Positions 32,828 to 41,970 of a DNA stretch of 64,000 nucleotides are shown in pieces. Under the pieces are notes generated by a model. The model saw only the letters and a list, made by a program, of their open reading frames with translations, was not told where the DNA came from and searched no databases. The position numbers and the translations under genes were made by a program. Within the stretch, counting starts at the first letter, position 1, and every line of letters begins with the position of its first letter. The DNA lies in contig NZ_AGAF01000263.1 in NCBI RefSeq assembly GCF_000224515.1, positions 1-64,000 of the forward strand. The letters are read 5' to 3'. The DNA is from Desulfosporosinus sp. OT. GTDB taxonomy: Bacteria > Bacillota > Desulfitobacteriia > Desulfitobacteriales > Desulfitobacteriaceae.

Positions 32828-34417
32828 CTAGACTCCATTATTTACGTAGCCTGTTTCTTCAATGAGACTCTGGCCTTCCTCAGATAAGACCCATTTAAGG
32901 AGGCGGCTGACATTATCCTTCTTATTCGATTTTAACGTAACAGCATAAACAGGAACTGTAAAGGGATAAGTTTTATTGCGCACGGTTTCAGGGGTTGGTT
33001 TAATACCATCAATCGCCAGATACTTAATCTGATTGTTTCGAATCATCTCGGTTGAGTAATACATAAAAGTATATCCCAGCGCGTTCTTAGCATTTTTATA
33101 ACTTGCGACCTCACTAATGATCTCACCCATACCTCCTGCATACGTTTCTTCTGTTTGTTCTATCATCGAGATACCTTTCATCACTTTATTTTGCATTACC
33201 GTTTGACTCCCTGAGTTTTCAGGGCGTTGATAAGGCCGAATCTTATTCCATTGCCCACCAACTTCGTTCCAACGGGTGATTTTTCCGGAGTAGATAGCTT
33301 GGATCTGTTTTATGGTTAGATTCTCCACTGGATTTTTAGAGTTTGTAAAAAAGACAAAGGCTTCACTCCCGATTGGAGTTAAGACGAACTCATCCCCCCG
33401 GGCTTTAATCGCCTCAACTTGAGCTTTTGAAGGCTCAGCAACAAAAATAAGATCAGTCTCCCCCGCTATTAACCGCTCGTAGGCCACGTTGGTTCTAGAA
33501 CACTTCACTAAATCGAGCGGGAAATGCTCACTTGCTACAAAAGCAGTCGATACATCTTTCACATTGTTCTTTTTGTTGGCTAGATAGTATTCGCCCAATC
33601 CCTTATAGACAGCTTCAACAAACGACGCATAAACCGGATAGGCAGCTGTCGCACCGTCAAGACGTGGCATAGAATCGAGCTCTGTAAATTGTAAACTAGC
33701 AGGTTTCCCCAGCTTAGCGAGGCCGTTGTTATCCTTAAACGGAGCTTTATCCATCAGATCAAATTCCGTTAACTCACTCCCGACCGTCGACTTTCCATAA
33801 AGTAGTTCCGTCATACCATTGTCAATCACAGTTCTCGTCGCTATACCAGAAAAGGTAATGACTGAAATACATAGTAGGACCAAGGCCGCTTTGAAGTTTC
33901 TCGCTAGAGAACTACCTGATGCTAGCTTTGTGCTCCCATCATATAAAATAATCCCCCCCAGAAACCCCAAATACCCCATGAGCTCAGCCACGGGGATGAT
34001 GAAATGTAGTCCTGAAAAAGAAAGGCCTATGTCAAAAATAAAAAACATTGGGTTCTTAAATAGATACACTCCCCACCACCCGGAATTAAAATTTCCATCG
34101 GAGAGCACTAAAGCAAGAATTGCAAAGAACAGCGCATAAAGAATAGGTACCAAGGCCGGAAGATACCTATCCTTTGCCAAATCAGGCTTATTCTTAGATA
34201 GTCTCGCAAAACTATATCCGACTATACCACCCACAGTAAGTGAACCTAATAGGGCGATTAATAAAAGAATCAAATTTTCGGCATCCCTGCCGTGCTCATA
34301 TAACCTTAGCCCATCAGTGATCGACGAAACAACGAAAAGCCCTATGGTCAGCAAGAAAGGAATCAGAATCATCTGGGCTGCTAGAGAGTTTCCCAGATAC
34401 TTTTTATGTAGTAACAT
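32828..34417 (-). CDS. PstS-like substrate-binding domain fused to a membrane domain
   Basis: 529 residues in two parts. The first about 205 residues hold five or six membrane helices with no recognised family. The rest is a PstS/phosphate-binding-like periplasmic-binding fold: LDGATAAYPVYASFVEAVY, IFVAEPSKAQVEAI, LTPIGSEAFVFFTNSKNPVENL, IQAIYSGKITRWNEVGG and RPENSGSQTVMQNKVM (the SG.Q position is where PstS coordinates phosphate), then VPVYAVTLKSNKKDNVSRLLKWVLS. It is thus a membrane-tethered ligand sensor or capture protein. No pstCAB or phoU is adjacent, so phosphate uptake is unproven. Confidence 0.75.
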   Translation of the reverse strand: MLLHKKYLGNSLAAQMILIPFLLTIGLFVVSSITDGLRLYEHGRDAENLILLLIALLGSLTVGGIVGYSFARLSKNKPDLAKDRYLPALVPILYALFFAILALVLSDGNFNSGWWGVYLFKNPMFFIFDIGLSFSGLHFIIPVAELMGYLGFLGGIILYDGSTKLASGSSLARNFKAALVLLCISVITFSGIATRTVIDNGMTELLYGKSTVGSELTEFDLMDKAPFKDNNGLAKLGKPASLQFTELDSMPRLDGATAAYPVYASFVEAVYKGLGEYYLANKKNNVKDVSTAFVASEHFPLDLVKCSRTNVAYERLIAGETDLIFVAEPSKAQVEAIKARGDEFVLTPIGSEAFVFFTNSKNPVENLTIKQIQAIYSGKITRWNEVGGQWNKIRPYQRPENSGSQTVMQNKVMKGISMIEQTEETYAGGMGEIISEVASYKNAKNALGYTFMYYSTEMIRNNQIKYLAIDGIKPTPETVRNKTYPFTVPVYAVTLKSNKKDNVSRLLKWVLSEEGQSLIEETGYVNNGV

Positions 34418-34534
34418 CTCTCAACCTCCTACTTTCTATCACCTATAGAATTCACACAATGCTCGATTTGTGTGGAGAATGCATGTCTCCTCGACTACTC
34501 AGCTTGTGAAAATTTCAATATATTCCTTGTGCCC

Positions 34535-35035
34535 TTAATCGTCTAAGTATGAATTAATCACTTTCCATGAGATACTTCCGTTATTTATATCGTACCTTAA
34601 TAGCATGCATCCTGAAATATGTCCATCTTCAAAACATGCGAATACCCACCTATTCGTTAGAACATATATGTTGTTGTCATCATAAAACCCCATTGCACCA
34701 CCCAAAATGCCCTTATAGGGGATCAACTCGCTATGCATCTTGAGGTCTGCAACGATGTCTTTTAGCTGACCAGTGAATCCTTTACGCTGCAATTCCAGCA
34801 TTGTTACTTGGTCATTATTGGCTAGTTTTAATTTCTCAATCTCGCTCTTCAATTCCGCTGCCTGAATAGCATCATCTCTATGTTGTTGCAGTAGTTGAGT
34901 ATTGTCGTTACATAAACTAGTTATCTTTTGCTCAGTGTTGCTTAACTTAGTTTGATATTGAAGAACAGTGAATAAGAAGAAGGATAAAATTATCACTAAT
35001 GACCCGATCCATATGACTCGGTCTTTATTCTTCAC
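34535..35035 (-). CDS. Hypothetical single-pass membrane protein with coiled coil
   Basis: 166 residues from GTG 35035, nine bases after GGAAGGG; the frame is open further upstream without a site. One membrane helix near the N-terminus (about 8-28), a coiled coil (about 30-90; LSNTEQKITSLCNDNTQLLQ, then AAELKSEIEKLKLANN), and a C-terminal globular part (GFYDDNNIYVLTNRWVF, CFEDGHISGCMLLRYDI). The topology suits an extracytoplasmic C-terminal domain. Family not recognised. Confidence 0.6.
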   Translation of the reverse strand: MKNKDRVIWIGSLVIILSFFLFTVLQYQTKLSNTEQKITSLCNDNTQLLQQHRDDAIQAAELKSEIEKLKLANNDQVTMLELQRKGFTGQLKDIVADLKMHSELIPYKGILGGAMGFYDDNNIYVLTNRWVFACFEDGHISGCMLLRYDINNGSISWKVINSYLDD

Positions 35036-35339
35036 AACGTCATCCCTTCCTGGTGTACGATGAAGCAGATTATGACGAAATCCTCCTGTACCATCGTATC
35101 GCAACACTAACCTGTATCAATTGAAATGGCACATATTCTTTTCTATATTCATGAATTCTGCATATTTTTGTTAAGTCCTTCCCATATCCCGCCAATAATT
35201 GTTCTATCTGCAATATTTATAATCGTTCTGTCATTTGACCCTTCGGAGCTCTAATCGATAAATAGATTAGAAAACAGCTCGTTATTTCATCATCCGCTCC
35301 CCTGCTCAAGGCAACTGAAAATTGGCTATAGCACAGCAC
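35036..35339. other. Intergenic stretch
   Basis: About 300 A/T-rich bases between the membrane protein gene and the LysR terminator. A minus-strand frame of roughly 35 codons at about 35150-35255 looks protein-like but has no start or ribosome site. Nothing else is seen. Confidence 0.35.
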
Positions 35340-35374
35340 AAAAGCAGCTAACTCGAAATGAGATAGCTACTTTT
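35340..35374 (-). terminator. Terminator of the LysR-type gene
   Basis: AAAAGCAGCTAACTC pairs with GAGATAGCTACTTTT (two mismatches, 5-base loop), 50 bases beyond the stop. Confidence 0.65.
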
Positions 35375-35425
35375 CTCGATGTTAATTATTCTTTTTCATC
35401 TTTTTTCTTAGAAGATAAACCAATT

Positions 35426-36313
35426 TTATCTATTGGCATTTTCAAAATGCTCCAACACAAATTCCTTAAAATGTTTCGCTGCTGGGGATACATAGCGCCC
35501 CTCCACCCAAGCCATTCCAATAATCCGTTGACATTGAGGTTCTGAAACATGGACTTGAGATATTCCCATCATCTCAAAGGTTCTGATTTTCGGAATGAGG
35601 GCTATTCCGAGCTTGGCAGCAACCAGTCCCGCCACGGTTCCGACCTCTTCTCCCTCAAAGGTTACTTTTGGCGAAAACCCTGCCTCCTTAAAAATTCGAT
35701 AAATAGTCTCTCCTAGAGACAGTTCAGTTTTAAAAGTTATAAACGGTTCTTCCGACAGTTCTTGGAGATTAACAGTGCTTCGTTTGGCGTGTGGATGTTC
35801 CTTAGGTACAATAAGTATAATTTCTTCGGTCAACAATTGGATCCAATGGATATTTTCCCGAGAAAAAGGTTGAGAGCAAAAACAAAAATCGATTTCTCCT
35901 GCCTCAAGTTGATCCAAGATCTGATTCGTCACGTTTTGAGAGAGCATAAATCGTATGTCCGGGAAGTTTTTACGAAATAAACCAAGTAAATCCGGCACAA
36001 GATTAGAGCCTTGGGAATGGATAAACCCCAAAGAAACACTTCCCTTTAGAGGATCTACTAAATCTTGAATTTCTTGTTGCCCGATCGTAATTTCCTGTAT
36101 TGCGCGATTGACACGATTGAGAAAAATTTGGCCGTAAGTGTTGAGTGAAACTGTGCGTCCTTGCCTTTCAAATAGAGGAACCCCTAATTCCTCTTCTAGC
36201 CTGGCAACCGAGCGACTAAGAGCCGGTTGGGAAATTGAAAGTGCTTCTGCCGCATTCGTAAAGTGCTGCATCTGGGCTACTGTCTGGAAATATTGAAGCT
36301 GAGTCCATTCCAT
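35426..36313 (-). CDS. LysR-family transcriptional regulator
   Basis: 295 residues: N-terminal winged helix-turn-helix (LQYFQTVAQMQHFTNAAEAL, SISQPALSRSVARLEEELG, PLFERQGRTVSLN) and a LysR substrate-binding domain with typical GSVSLGFIHSQG and GLVAAKLGIALIP. ATG 36313 has GGAGAGG nine bases upstream. It is divergent from the MFS gene at 36461, with a shared 147-base control region, so it very probably regulates that transporter. Ligand unknown. Confidence 0.92.
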   Translation of the reverse strand: MEWTQLQYFQTVAQMQHFTNAAEALSISQPALSRSVARLEEELGVPLFERQGRTVSLNTYGQIFLNRVNRAIQEITIGQQEIQDLVDPLKGSVSLGFIHSQGSNLVPDLLGLFRKNFPDIRFMLSQNVTNQILDQLEAGEIDFCFCSQPFSRENIHWIQLLTEEIILIVPKEHPHAKRSTVNLQELSEEPFITFKTELSLGETIYRIFKEAGFSPKVTFEGEEVGTVAGLVAAKLGIALIPKIRTFEMMGISQVHVSEPQCQRIIGMAWVEGRYVSPAAKHFKEFVLEHFENANR

Positions 36314-36460
36314 GAAAAATAACCTCTCCAGTTTCAGATTAAATTTTATATCCGTCATTCATATTACCTACATGCATTAGATTGATGCAAATTATAAATT
36401 AGACGTTATAAGCTGTCAAGGTGTACGATATAAGAAAATCTAGTTTGGATGTGAAAGAGA

Positions 36461-37690
36461 ATGGCCTATATCAAGAAAGGCACTAAAGCTTTTCGTAAAA
36501 CGACCTTAGCTATGTTTTTTGGTGGCTTCAACACGTTTGCTATTATGTACAGTACACAACCTCTGTTGCCAGAGTTTTCGCGCGAGTTTCACATCTCCCC
36601 GGCTGTTGCGAGCTTATCCCTTTCCCTAACGACGATAGCACTTGCGATCAGTATGCTTTTCGTAGGTTCCTTGTCAGAAGTAAAGGGACGTAAGCCTCTG
36701 ATGAACTTTTCTCTAATCTCAGCCTCTATACTAGCCATTCTCACCTCCTCTGTCCCTAATTATCATGTTCTTCTCCTATTCCGCATCCTTCAGGGAATCG
36801 TTTTAGCGGGTTTACCTGCAGTGGCCATGGCTTATCTCAGTGAAGAAATTGAACCAGCAGACTTAGGAGTCGCGATGGGTCTCTACGTCAGTGGGATCTC
36901 AGTTGGGGGTATGAGTGGTCGTATTATTATTGGGATGCTTACTGATTTCTTTAATTGGCGAGTAGCGCTCGGCACAGTTGGGGTTTTGAGTGTTTTGGCG
37001 AGCTTGCTCTTTTGGTACCTATTACCTCCATCAGAACATTTTCAACCCCGTCCGTTTGATATTGGAAAATTAACGAAATCAATGGTTAACCAACTGAAAG
37101 ACCCTAGCTTGCTTTGCTTATATGGTATTGCTTTCTTTGTTTTGGGAAGTTTTGTTACCCTTTATAACTATATCGGCTATCAATTAATAGCTCCTCCTTA
37201 TTCGCTTAGTCAAACGTTAGTTGGTTTTATTTTCGTAATATATATTGTAGGCACGTTTAGTTCCACTTGGATGGGCCGCAGAGCTGATATGCACGGTCGA
37301 AACAAAATGCTCAAAATTGGCTTACTAATTATGGCCTTTGGTGCCTGTCTTACTTTAACCACTCTTATAGTAATTAAAATCCTTGGTATTGCCCTTTTTA
37401 CCTTTGGCTTTTTTGGCAGTCATTCCATAGCGAGCAGTTGGGTTGGACGCCAGGCTATTCGCGATAAGGCGCAGGCGTCATCTCTTTATCTTTTTTTCTA
37501 CTATGCAGGTTCGAGCTCGGGAGGAACAATTGGCGGAACCTTCTGGGAAACCCTTGGTTGGGGTGGCGTCATCAGCATGATCTTAAGCTTCCTGCTCTGC
37601 GCTCTACTCTTATCCATCCGTCTGAACTTCATATCTCCCTTTAACCAGCATACTAAGACGACCCTCACCCTGCAGAAAGCAAACTGTTAA
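36461..37690 (+). CDS. MFS transporter (YnfM/inner-membrane transport type)
   Basis: 409 residues, twelve membrane segments, with the A-motif FVGSLSEVKGRKPLMNF and C-motif-like GGMSGRIIIGMLTDFF. The opening TTLAMFFGGFNTFAIMYSTQP is typical of YnfM-like proton-coupled exporters. The divergent LysR regulator is its presumed controller. Substrate unknown. ATG 36461 is preceded by GAAAGAGA. Confidence 0.9.
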   Translation: MAYIKKGTKAFRKTTLAMFFGGFNTFAIMYSTQPLLPEFSREFHISPAVASLSLSLTTIALAISMLFVGSLSEVKGRKPLMNFSLISASILAILTSSVPNYHVLLLFRILQGIVLAGLPAVAMAYLSEEIEPADLGVAMGLYVSGISVGGMSGRIIIGMLTDFFNWRVALGTVGVLSVLASLLFWYLLPPSEHFQPRPFDIGKLTKSMVNQLKDPSLLCLYGIAFFVLGSFVTLYNYIGYQLIAPPYSLSQTLVGFIFVIYIVGTFSSTWMGRRADMHGRNKMLKIGLLIMAFGACLTLTTLIVIKILGIALFTFGFFGSHSIASSWVGRQAIRDKAQASSLYLFFYYAGSSSGGTIGGTFWETLGWGGVISMILSFLLCALLLSIRLNFISPFNQHTKTTLTLQKANC

Positions 37691-37700
37691 GGTCTGATTG

Positions 37701-37739
37701 CTATAAGGTCATAGGCAAAACTTGCCAATGACCTTATAG
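37701..37739 (+). repeat. Near-perfect 39-base palindrome
   Basis: CTATAAGGTCAT and ATGACCTTATAG (12 bases each) enclose a second stem AGGCAA/TTGCCA around AAC, all within 39 bases immediately after the MFS stop. There is no T tract, so it is not the terminator; the true one follows at 37773. It could stabilise the transcript end or be a protein site. Confidence 0.6.
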
Positions 37740-37772
37740 ATAGGTCTCCTATTGTAAAGTTCTTTAATAAAG

Positions 37773-37805
37773 AAATCCCCACCTAGTCAAACAGGTGGGG
37801 ATTTT
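37773..37805. terminator. Terminator between MFS and rubrerythrin genes
   Basis: AAATCCCCACCT pairs perfectly with AGGTGGGGATTT, 8-base loop, T tract on the right and an A-rich run on the left, so it can serve both convergent genes. Confidence 0.85.
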
Positions 37806-37884
37806 GGGTTACATATTTCGTGGATTAACAACTCAAGGGGCTTTTCACGTTACTGAAGTTATCGAAGTTACTGAAGCAAAGATC

Positions 37885-38379
37885 TTAATACTTGATGAAT
37901 TTCGTTCCCGAGGTACCGCAAATAAAACATTTTTCGGGTACTACTTTCTCAATGTTTCCACAAACAGGACAAAGATAGTAGAATACTTCTTCCTCTTGTT
38001 CTAGATTTTCTAGTGCTTCTTTGTAAAGTCTAGCATGCACCTCTTCAGCCTTTAAGGCATATGTAAAGGTTCTTATGGCAGCTTTATTTCCCGCTTCTTC
38101 AGCTACTTTCAAAAATTCCGGATACATACTTTGATATTCATGGTTTTCTCCATTGACTGCATCGTTTAAGTTTTCAACTGTTGACATAATCTTACCTGCA
38201 ACCTCGAAATGCTTAAGGGCATGAATAGTTTCAGCATCTGAAGCCGCTTTGAAAAGCTTCGCAGCATTCTTTTTACCATCTGCCTCCGCTTTTTTTGAGT
38301 AAGCAATATATTTTCGATTAGCCTGTGATTCTCCAGCAAAAGCTTCCATTAGATTCTCTAATGTTTTTTGGTTTTCCAT
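37885..38379 (-). CDS. Rubrerythrin
   Basis: 164 residues: a ferritin-like di-iron four-helix bundle (LMEAFAGESQANRKYIAYS, AETIHALKHFEVAG, EEAGNKAAIRTFTYALKAEEVHARLY, all with the expected Glu/His ligands) and a C-terminal rubredoxin-like Fe(Cys)4 domain (YLCPVCGNIE then EKCFICGT). It reduces hydrogen peroxide in anaerobes using electrons from rubredoxin or NADH-linked reductases. ATG 38379 has GGGAGG seven bases upstream. Stand-alone gene. Confidence 0.95.
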   Translation of the reverse strand: MENQKTLENLMEAFAGESQANRKYIAYSKKAEADGKKNAAKLFKAASDAETIHALKHFEVAGKIMSTVENLNDAVNGENHEYQSMYPEFLKVAEEAGNKAAIRTFTYALKAEEVHARLYKEALENLEQEEEVFYYLCPVCGNIEKVVPEKCFICGTSGTKFIKY

Positions 38380-38952
38380 ACAGTTCCCTCCCATAATAAT
38401 TTCTTGATCTAATCATTGTGCGACTCTAGTCCTCATCTGGTCGCAATTAGACTAGTTTTTCATTACGCATAATGATTAATTGGCGTTGACAAATATAATA
38501 TACCATAAAGAAACGTGATAGACTAATTAGTATTTAACTGTTGGTTGAATATACGATCAATATCGTCACTTCCTGTCAGAAACCGTTTTATACGGCCAGC
38601 GCATTATGCCAACAAGTGTTTTCAATAGAGAGTTCGAAGTTCATAGCACATTACACGTAAGATGACGGATTAATTCCGTCTCTTATTTTTGCCGGGACAC
38701 TGGTTGCAACAATAACTATCGGTTCGAGAAGTATTTTAAAAAATGATTGCAGGATTTACCTAAATTGCAAAGAATAATAATGAAAAGAATGGTTCACGTC
38801 GTTTTTTGGAGTTTAGGCATAATAATTGGACTCAAGAGTCCAAGCAGAGCAACCGACCGACGGAGTCTTTTCAGCGATCAATATTTCGTTTGAATCGGCT
38901 CAAGCTGACGAAATGAAGTGGAGTTGCTGTGGTAGCTAGGGAGGCTATGTTC
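38380..38952. other. Long divergent intergenic region with a terminator-like hairpin
   Basis: About 570 bases without a credible gene. At 38664-38680 GACGGA and TCCGTC form a short stem followed by TCTTATTTTTG, in the plus direction, although no plus gene lies upstream. It could end a short leader RNA or sRNA of roughly 150-200 bases. I looked for a c-di-GMP riboswitch ahead of the GGDEF gene and did not find its consensus. Confidence 0.4.
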
Positions 38953-41514
38953 ATGAAAAATGCAAGTTGGAAATATTTATTGTTCTGCATTCTAGGTTTG
39001 GCATTCTTGCTATCTACAACCCGAGTCTATGCAGCCCCTCCTGAAATAAAAACGATCAGCGTAGTTATGGATGACAACTATCCTCCTTACTCTTTTCGCG
39101 ATAGTCAGGGCAATTTACAAGGAATCACGATTGATCAATGGAAACTTTTTGAGCAAAAGACTGGGATAATAGTGAATATCACCGGGATGACTTGGAATAA
39201 AGCCTATGAGAGTATGTTACATGGCGAGTTTGATGTCATTGATACGATCTCCTATAATTCAAACAGAGCCCAGATCTATGATTTTTCAAAGCCCTATGCA
39301 ACGATTGATGTTCCCATATTCTTTCAGAAAAATATTTCTGGGATTACTGATGTCGATTCTTTAAAGGGGTTTACAATAGCGGCTAAAAAAGGGGATAACT
39401 GTATCAATGTTCTTAAGGAACATGGCATTACCAATATCGAAGAATATGATTCAAGCGAAGCTGTGGTCCAGGCAGCTAAGGACCACAAGGCCGTGATATT
39501 TACGATGGGAAAACCCCCGGCCTTATACTATCTGTATAAAATGGGAATTCAAGATAATTTCAAGTATTCAAGTTCACCACTATACACTGGCCAATTTTAT
39601 AGGGCCGTCAAAAAAGGTTATTCGGGGTATCTACCCACAATTAACAACGGCTTTGCGAAGATTTCAGAGAATGAATATCAGGCCATAGATAAAAAGTGGT
39701 TTGGACTGACCAATATCCCCTTCTATGATGCTCCTCTATTCAGATTGATTATCATCTTTGGGGTCGCAGTTTTTCTGGTGGTATTGTTGCTGTTCCTCTG
39801 GAATAGAACACTTCAGCGAATGGTCAAACAAAAAACCAGCGAGCTTTTAAATGCTCTCAGCGCCAGGCAAAAAGTTGAAGCAGAAATTAGAGAGTTAAAT
39901 GCTCAGCTGGAAAGCAGAGTCATCGAGAGAACAATGCAGCTGGAAGATCTCAATAGTGAGCTTGAAGAAAGCAATGCGATGCTTGAGGAAGAGATTGTCA
40001 AACGTGAGAAAGTTGAAGAAGACATTAGAAAATTGAATGAGGAGCTTGAAGATAAGATACAATTGCGTACGAGTGAGTTAGATACGCTCAATGCCGTATT
40101 AGAGCAACAAAATACTTTGTTAAGTGAATCACAAAAAGTAGCCCGTTTGGGTAGTTATGTAATGAATCTCTTAACGAAAGAATGGAAGTGTTCACCGGAA
40201 CTGCATGAGATCTTTGGGATTGATGCAGCTTATCCTCACACGGTGGAAGGTTGGCTGGGAATTATTCATCCGGATTGGCGGGCCCAATTTTCTAGTTACC
40301 TTATGCAGGTGGAAGGTGCCCAGCAACGCTTCGATTATGAATATAAAATCGTCCGAATTCATGATGGAGAAGAACGCTGGGTACATGGGTTTGGAAAAAT
40401 CGAGTTGGATCACTCAGTCAATGCGGTTCGTTTAATTGGTATGATCCAAGATGTGACCGATCGCAAGCTTACTGAAGAAAAAATTATTTATTTAAGCTTC
40501 CATGATCGACTGACCGGTCTCTACAACCGACGCTATTTTGAAGAAGAGTTAAAAAGACTTGATGTCGAGAGGAATTATCCTTTGACCCTTGTCATGGCCG
40601 ATGTCAACGGGCTTAAGCTAATTAATGATTCCTTTGGCCATGCCGTCGGTGATGAACTCCTAAAAAACGTTGCCAAAGTGCTGCGTAATGGCTGCCGGCG
40701 AGATGACATCATCGCCCGTCTTGGAGGAGATGAATTCGTCATTCTGTTGCCCCATACGGATGCTGCAGAAACGGAGCAAATTCTCAAACGAATCAAGGCT
40801 TTAGCTACACAGGAAAAAGTGGGGTCAATTGAAATATCGATTTCCTTCGGCTATGAAATAAAGCGTTATGAAACAGAAAATATTCTTGATCTATTTAAAA
40901 AAGCTGAAGATTATATGTACAAGAGGAAACTTTTTGAAGGACCGAGTATGCGTGGCAAGACTATAAAAACGATTATCCGAACCCTTCACGAAAAGAACAA
41001 ACGAGAAGAGCAGCACTCTCATCGAGTTTCCACGCTCTGTCAAAGTATGGGGGAGGCCCTTGGTTTACCTGAAGGAGAAATTCAGGAACTAAAAAGCGTC
41101 GGCTTACTTCATGATATAGGCAAAATAGCAATCGACGAAAAAATACTCAATAAACCCGGCAAACTGACAAATGAAGAGTGGGAAGAAATCAAACGTCATC
41201 CTGAAATCGGATATCGTATTCTGAGCACAGTCAATGGTATGGCAGAAATGGCCGAATACGTGTTAGCCCATCATGAACGATGGGATGGTTCAGGCTATCC
41301 AAAGGGGTTAAAGGGTGAGGAACTGCCTCTTCAACCCAGGATTATTGCCATTGCCGATGCCTACGATGCGATGACGAGTGTAAGAAGTTATCGGGGTGCT
41401 CTGCCTGATGAAGTAGCAATTGCAGAACTTCAGAAAAATGCCGGGATTCAGTTCGACCCAGAGTTGGTAAAACTATTCATTAACAAGGTTGTTCAAAAAC
41501 ATCATGTTCAGTGA
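38953..41514 (+). CDS. Sensor with SBP_bac_3, PAS, GGDEF and HD-GYP domains (c-di-GMP turnover)
   Basis: 853 residues: signal/anchor (about 1-27), a periplasmic amino-acid-binding-type SBP_bac_3 domain (about 30-260), a membrane helix (about 270-292), a duplicated coiled coil (about 300-385), a PAS domain (about 395-510), GGDEF (about 525-685; RLGGDEFVILL active site intact) and HD-GYP (about 690-850; LLHDIGKIAIDEKIL, HHERWDGSGYPKG). It should both make and degrade c-di-GMP, controlled by an external solute. ATG 38953 follows GGGAGG by eight bases; the longer frame starts GTG 38929. It is convergent with hgcB. Confidence 0.93.
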   Translation: MKNASWKYLLFCILGLAFLLSTTRVYAAPPEIKTISVVMDDNYPPYSFRDSQGNLQGITIDQWKLFEQKTGIIVNITGMTWNKAYESMLHGEFDVIDTISYNSNRAQIYDFSKPYATIDVPIFFQKNISGITDVDSLKGFTIAAKKGDNCINVLKEHGITNIEEYDSSEAVVQAAKDHKAVIFTMGKPPALYYLYKMGIQDNFKYSSSPLYTGQFYRAVKKGYSGYLPTINNGFAKISENEYQAIDKKWFGLTNIPFYDAPLFRLIIIFGVAVFLVVLLLFLWNRTLQRMVKQKTSELLNALSARQKVEAEIRELNAQLESRVIERTMQLEDLNSELEESNAMLEEEIVKREKVEEDIRKLNEELEDKIQLRTSELDTLNAVLEQQNTLLSESQKVARLGSYVMNLLTKEWKCSPELHEIFGIDAAYPHTVEGWLGIIHPDWRAQFSSYLMQVEGAQQRFDYEYKIVRIHDGEERWVHGFGKIELDHSVNAVRLIGMIQDVTDRKLTEEKIIYLSFHDRLTGLYNRRYFEEELKRLDVERNYPLTLVMADVNGLKLINDSFGHAVGDELLKNVAKVLRNGCRRDDIIARLGGDEFVILLPHTDAAETEQILKRIKALATQEKVGSIEISISFGYEIKRYETENILDLFKKAEDYMYKRKLFEGPSMRGKTIKTIIRTLHEKNKREEQHSHRVSTLCQSMGEALGLPEGEIQELKSVGLLHDIGKIAIDEKILNKPGKLTNEEWEEIKRHPEIGYRILSTVNGMAEMAEYVLAHHERWDGSGYPKGLKGEELPLQPRIIAIADAYDAMTSVRSYRGALPDEVAIAELQKNAGIQFDPELVKLFINKVVQKHHVQ

Positions 41515-41548
41515 ACTAATAAATAAACTGTTGAACTAACTGTTTAAT

Positions 41549-41599
41549 TCAGAAACTCTTCGAATTGTGGATACAAATAAACAGCACTTTTGTTTTCAT
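41549..41599 (-). pseudogene. Truncated second arsC (N-terminal stub)
   Basis: ATG 41599 has a strong AAAGGAGG nine bases upstream and reads MKTKVLFICIHNSKSF then TGA at 41549-41551. The first thirteen residues match the start of LMW-phosphatase-type arsenate reductases, including the catalytic Cys loop CIHNS (full ArsC in this window has CVHNSCRS). The rest is gone. It lies 50 bases downstream of hgcB, so hgcAB is bracketed by an intact arsC upstream and this stub downstream. Confidence 0.6.
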
Positions 41600-41648
41600 A
41601 AGATTAATTCCCTCCTTTGAATTTCTGAGCTGGCCAGTTTCTTCATAC

Positions 41649-41951
41649 TTAACAACAGCCGCCGCCTCCGCTGCCACCTGAACAATCGCAGCTTGGTTCT
41701 GTTCCTGTCAGCCAGCCCATAATAATCGCGAAGGCACAACCCACCCCCGGCTTAACTTCTAGAGCATTAAACGGACAGTTTTTGACGCAGGCACCGCATT
41801 CCATACAGCGATCTTTATCAGCAATGACGGATTTTCTATCTTCTATTAAGAATACATTATGCGGACAAACCTCGAGGCACCTGCCACAACCCGTACATTG
41901 ATCTGACTTTAGTTTCAACGTAGCAACATCTTTCAAATATCGATTCGTCAT
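41649..41951 (-). CDS. hgcB: HgcB, mercury-methylation ferredoxin
   Basis: 100 residues: two 4Fe-4S motifs, CTGCGRCLEVCP (19-30) and CMECGACVKNCP (49-60), the conserved extra Cys in PGVGCA (Cys72), and a Gly/Cys-rich tail ending in a vicinal pair (Cys99-Cys100). HgcB reduces the corrinoid of HgcA and is proposed to bind Hg(II) through these cysteines during methylmercury formation. The tail also carries CDC at 88-90. ATG 41951 has AAGGAG nine bases upstream; TTG 41960 is unlikely. It follows hgcA by 19 bases in the ars operon. Confidence 0.93.
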   Translation of the reverse strand: MTNRYLKDVATLKLKSDQCTGCGRCLEVCPHNVFLIEDRKSVIADKDRCMECGACVKNCPFNALEVKPGVGCAFAIIMGWLTGTEPSCDCSGGSGGGGCC

Positions 41952-41970
41952 CTTTAACAACTCCTTAGTG

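Noticed and set aside
38760..38940. c-di-GMP riboswitch ahead of the GGDEF/HD-GYP gene
   Set aside because: The GEMM core and tetraloop receptor could not be found; only unrelated hairpins are present.
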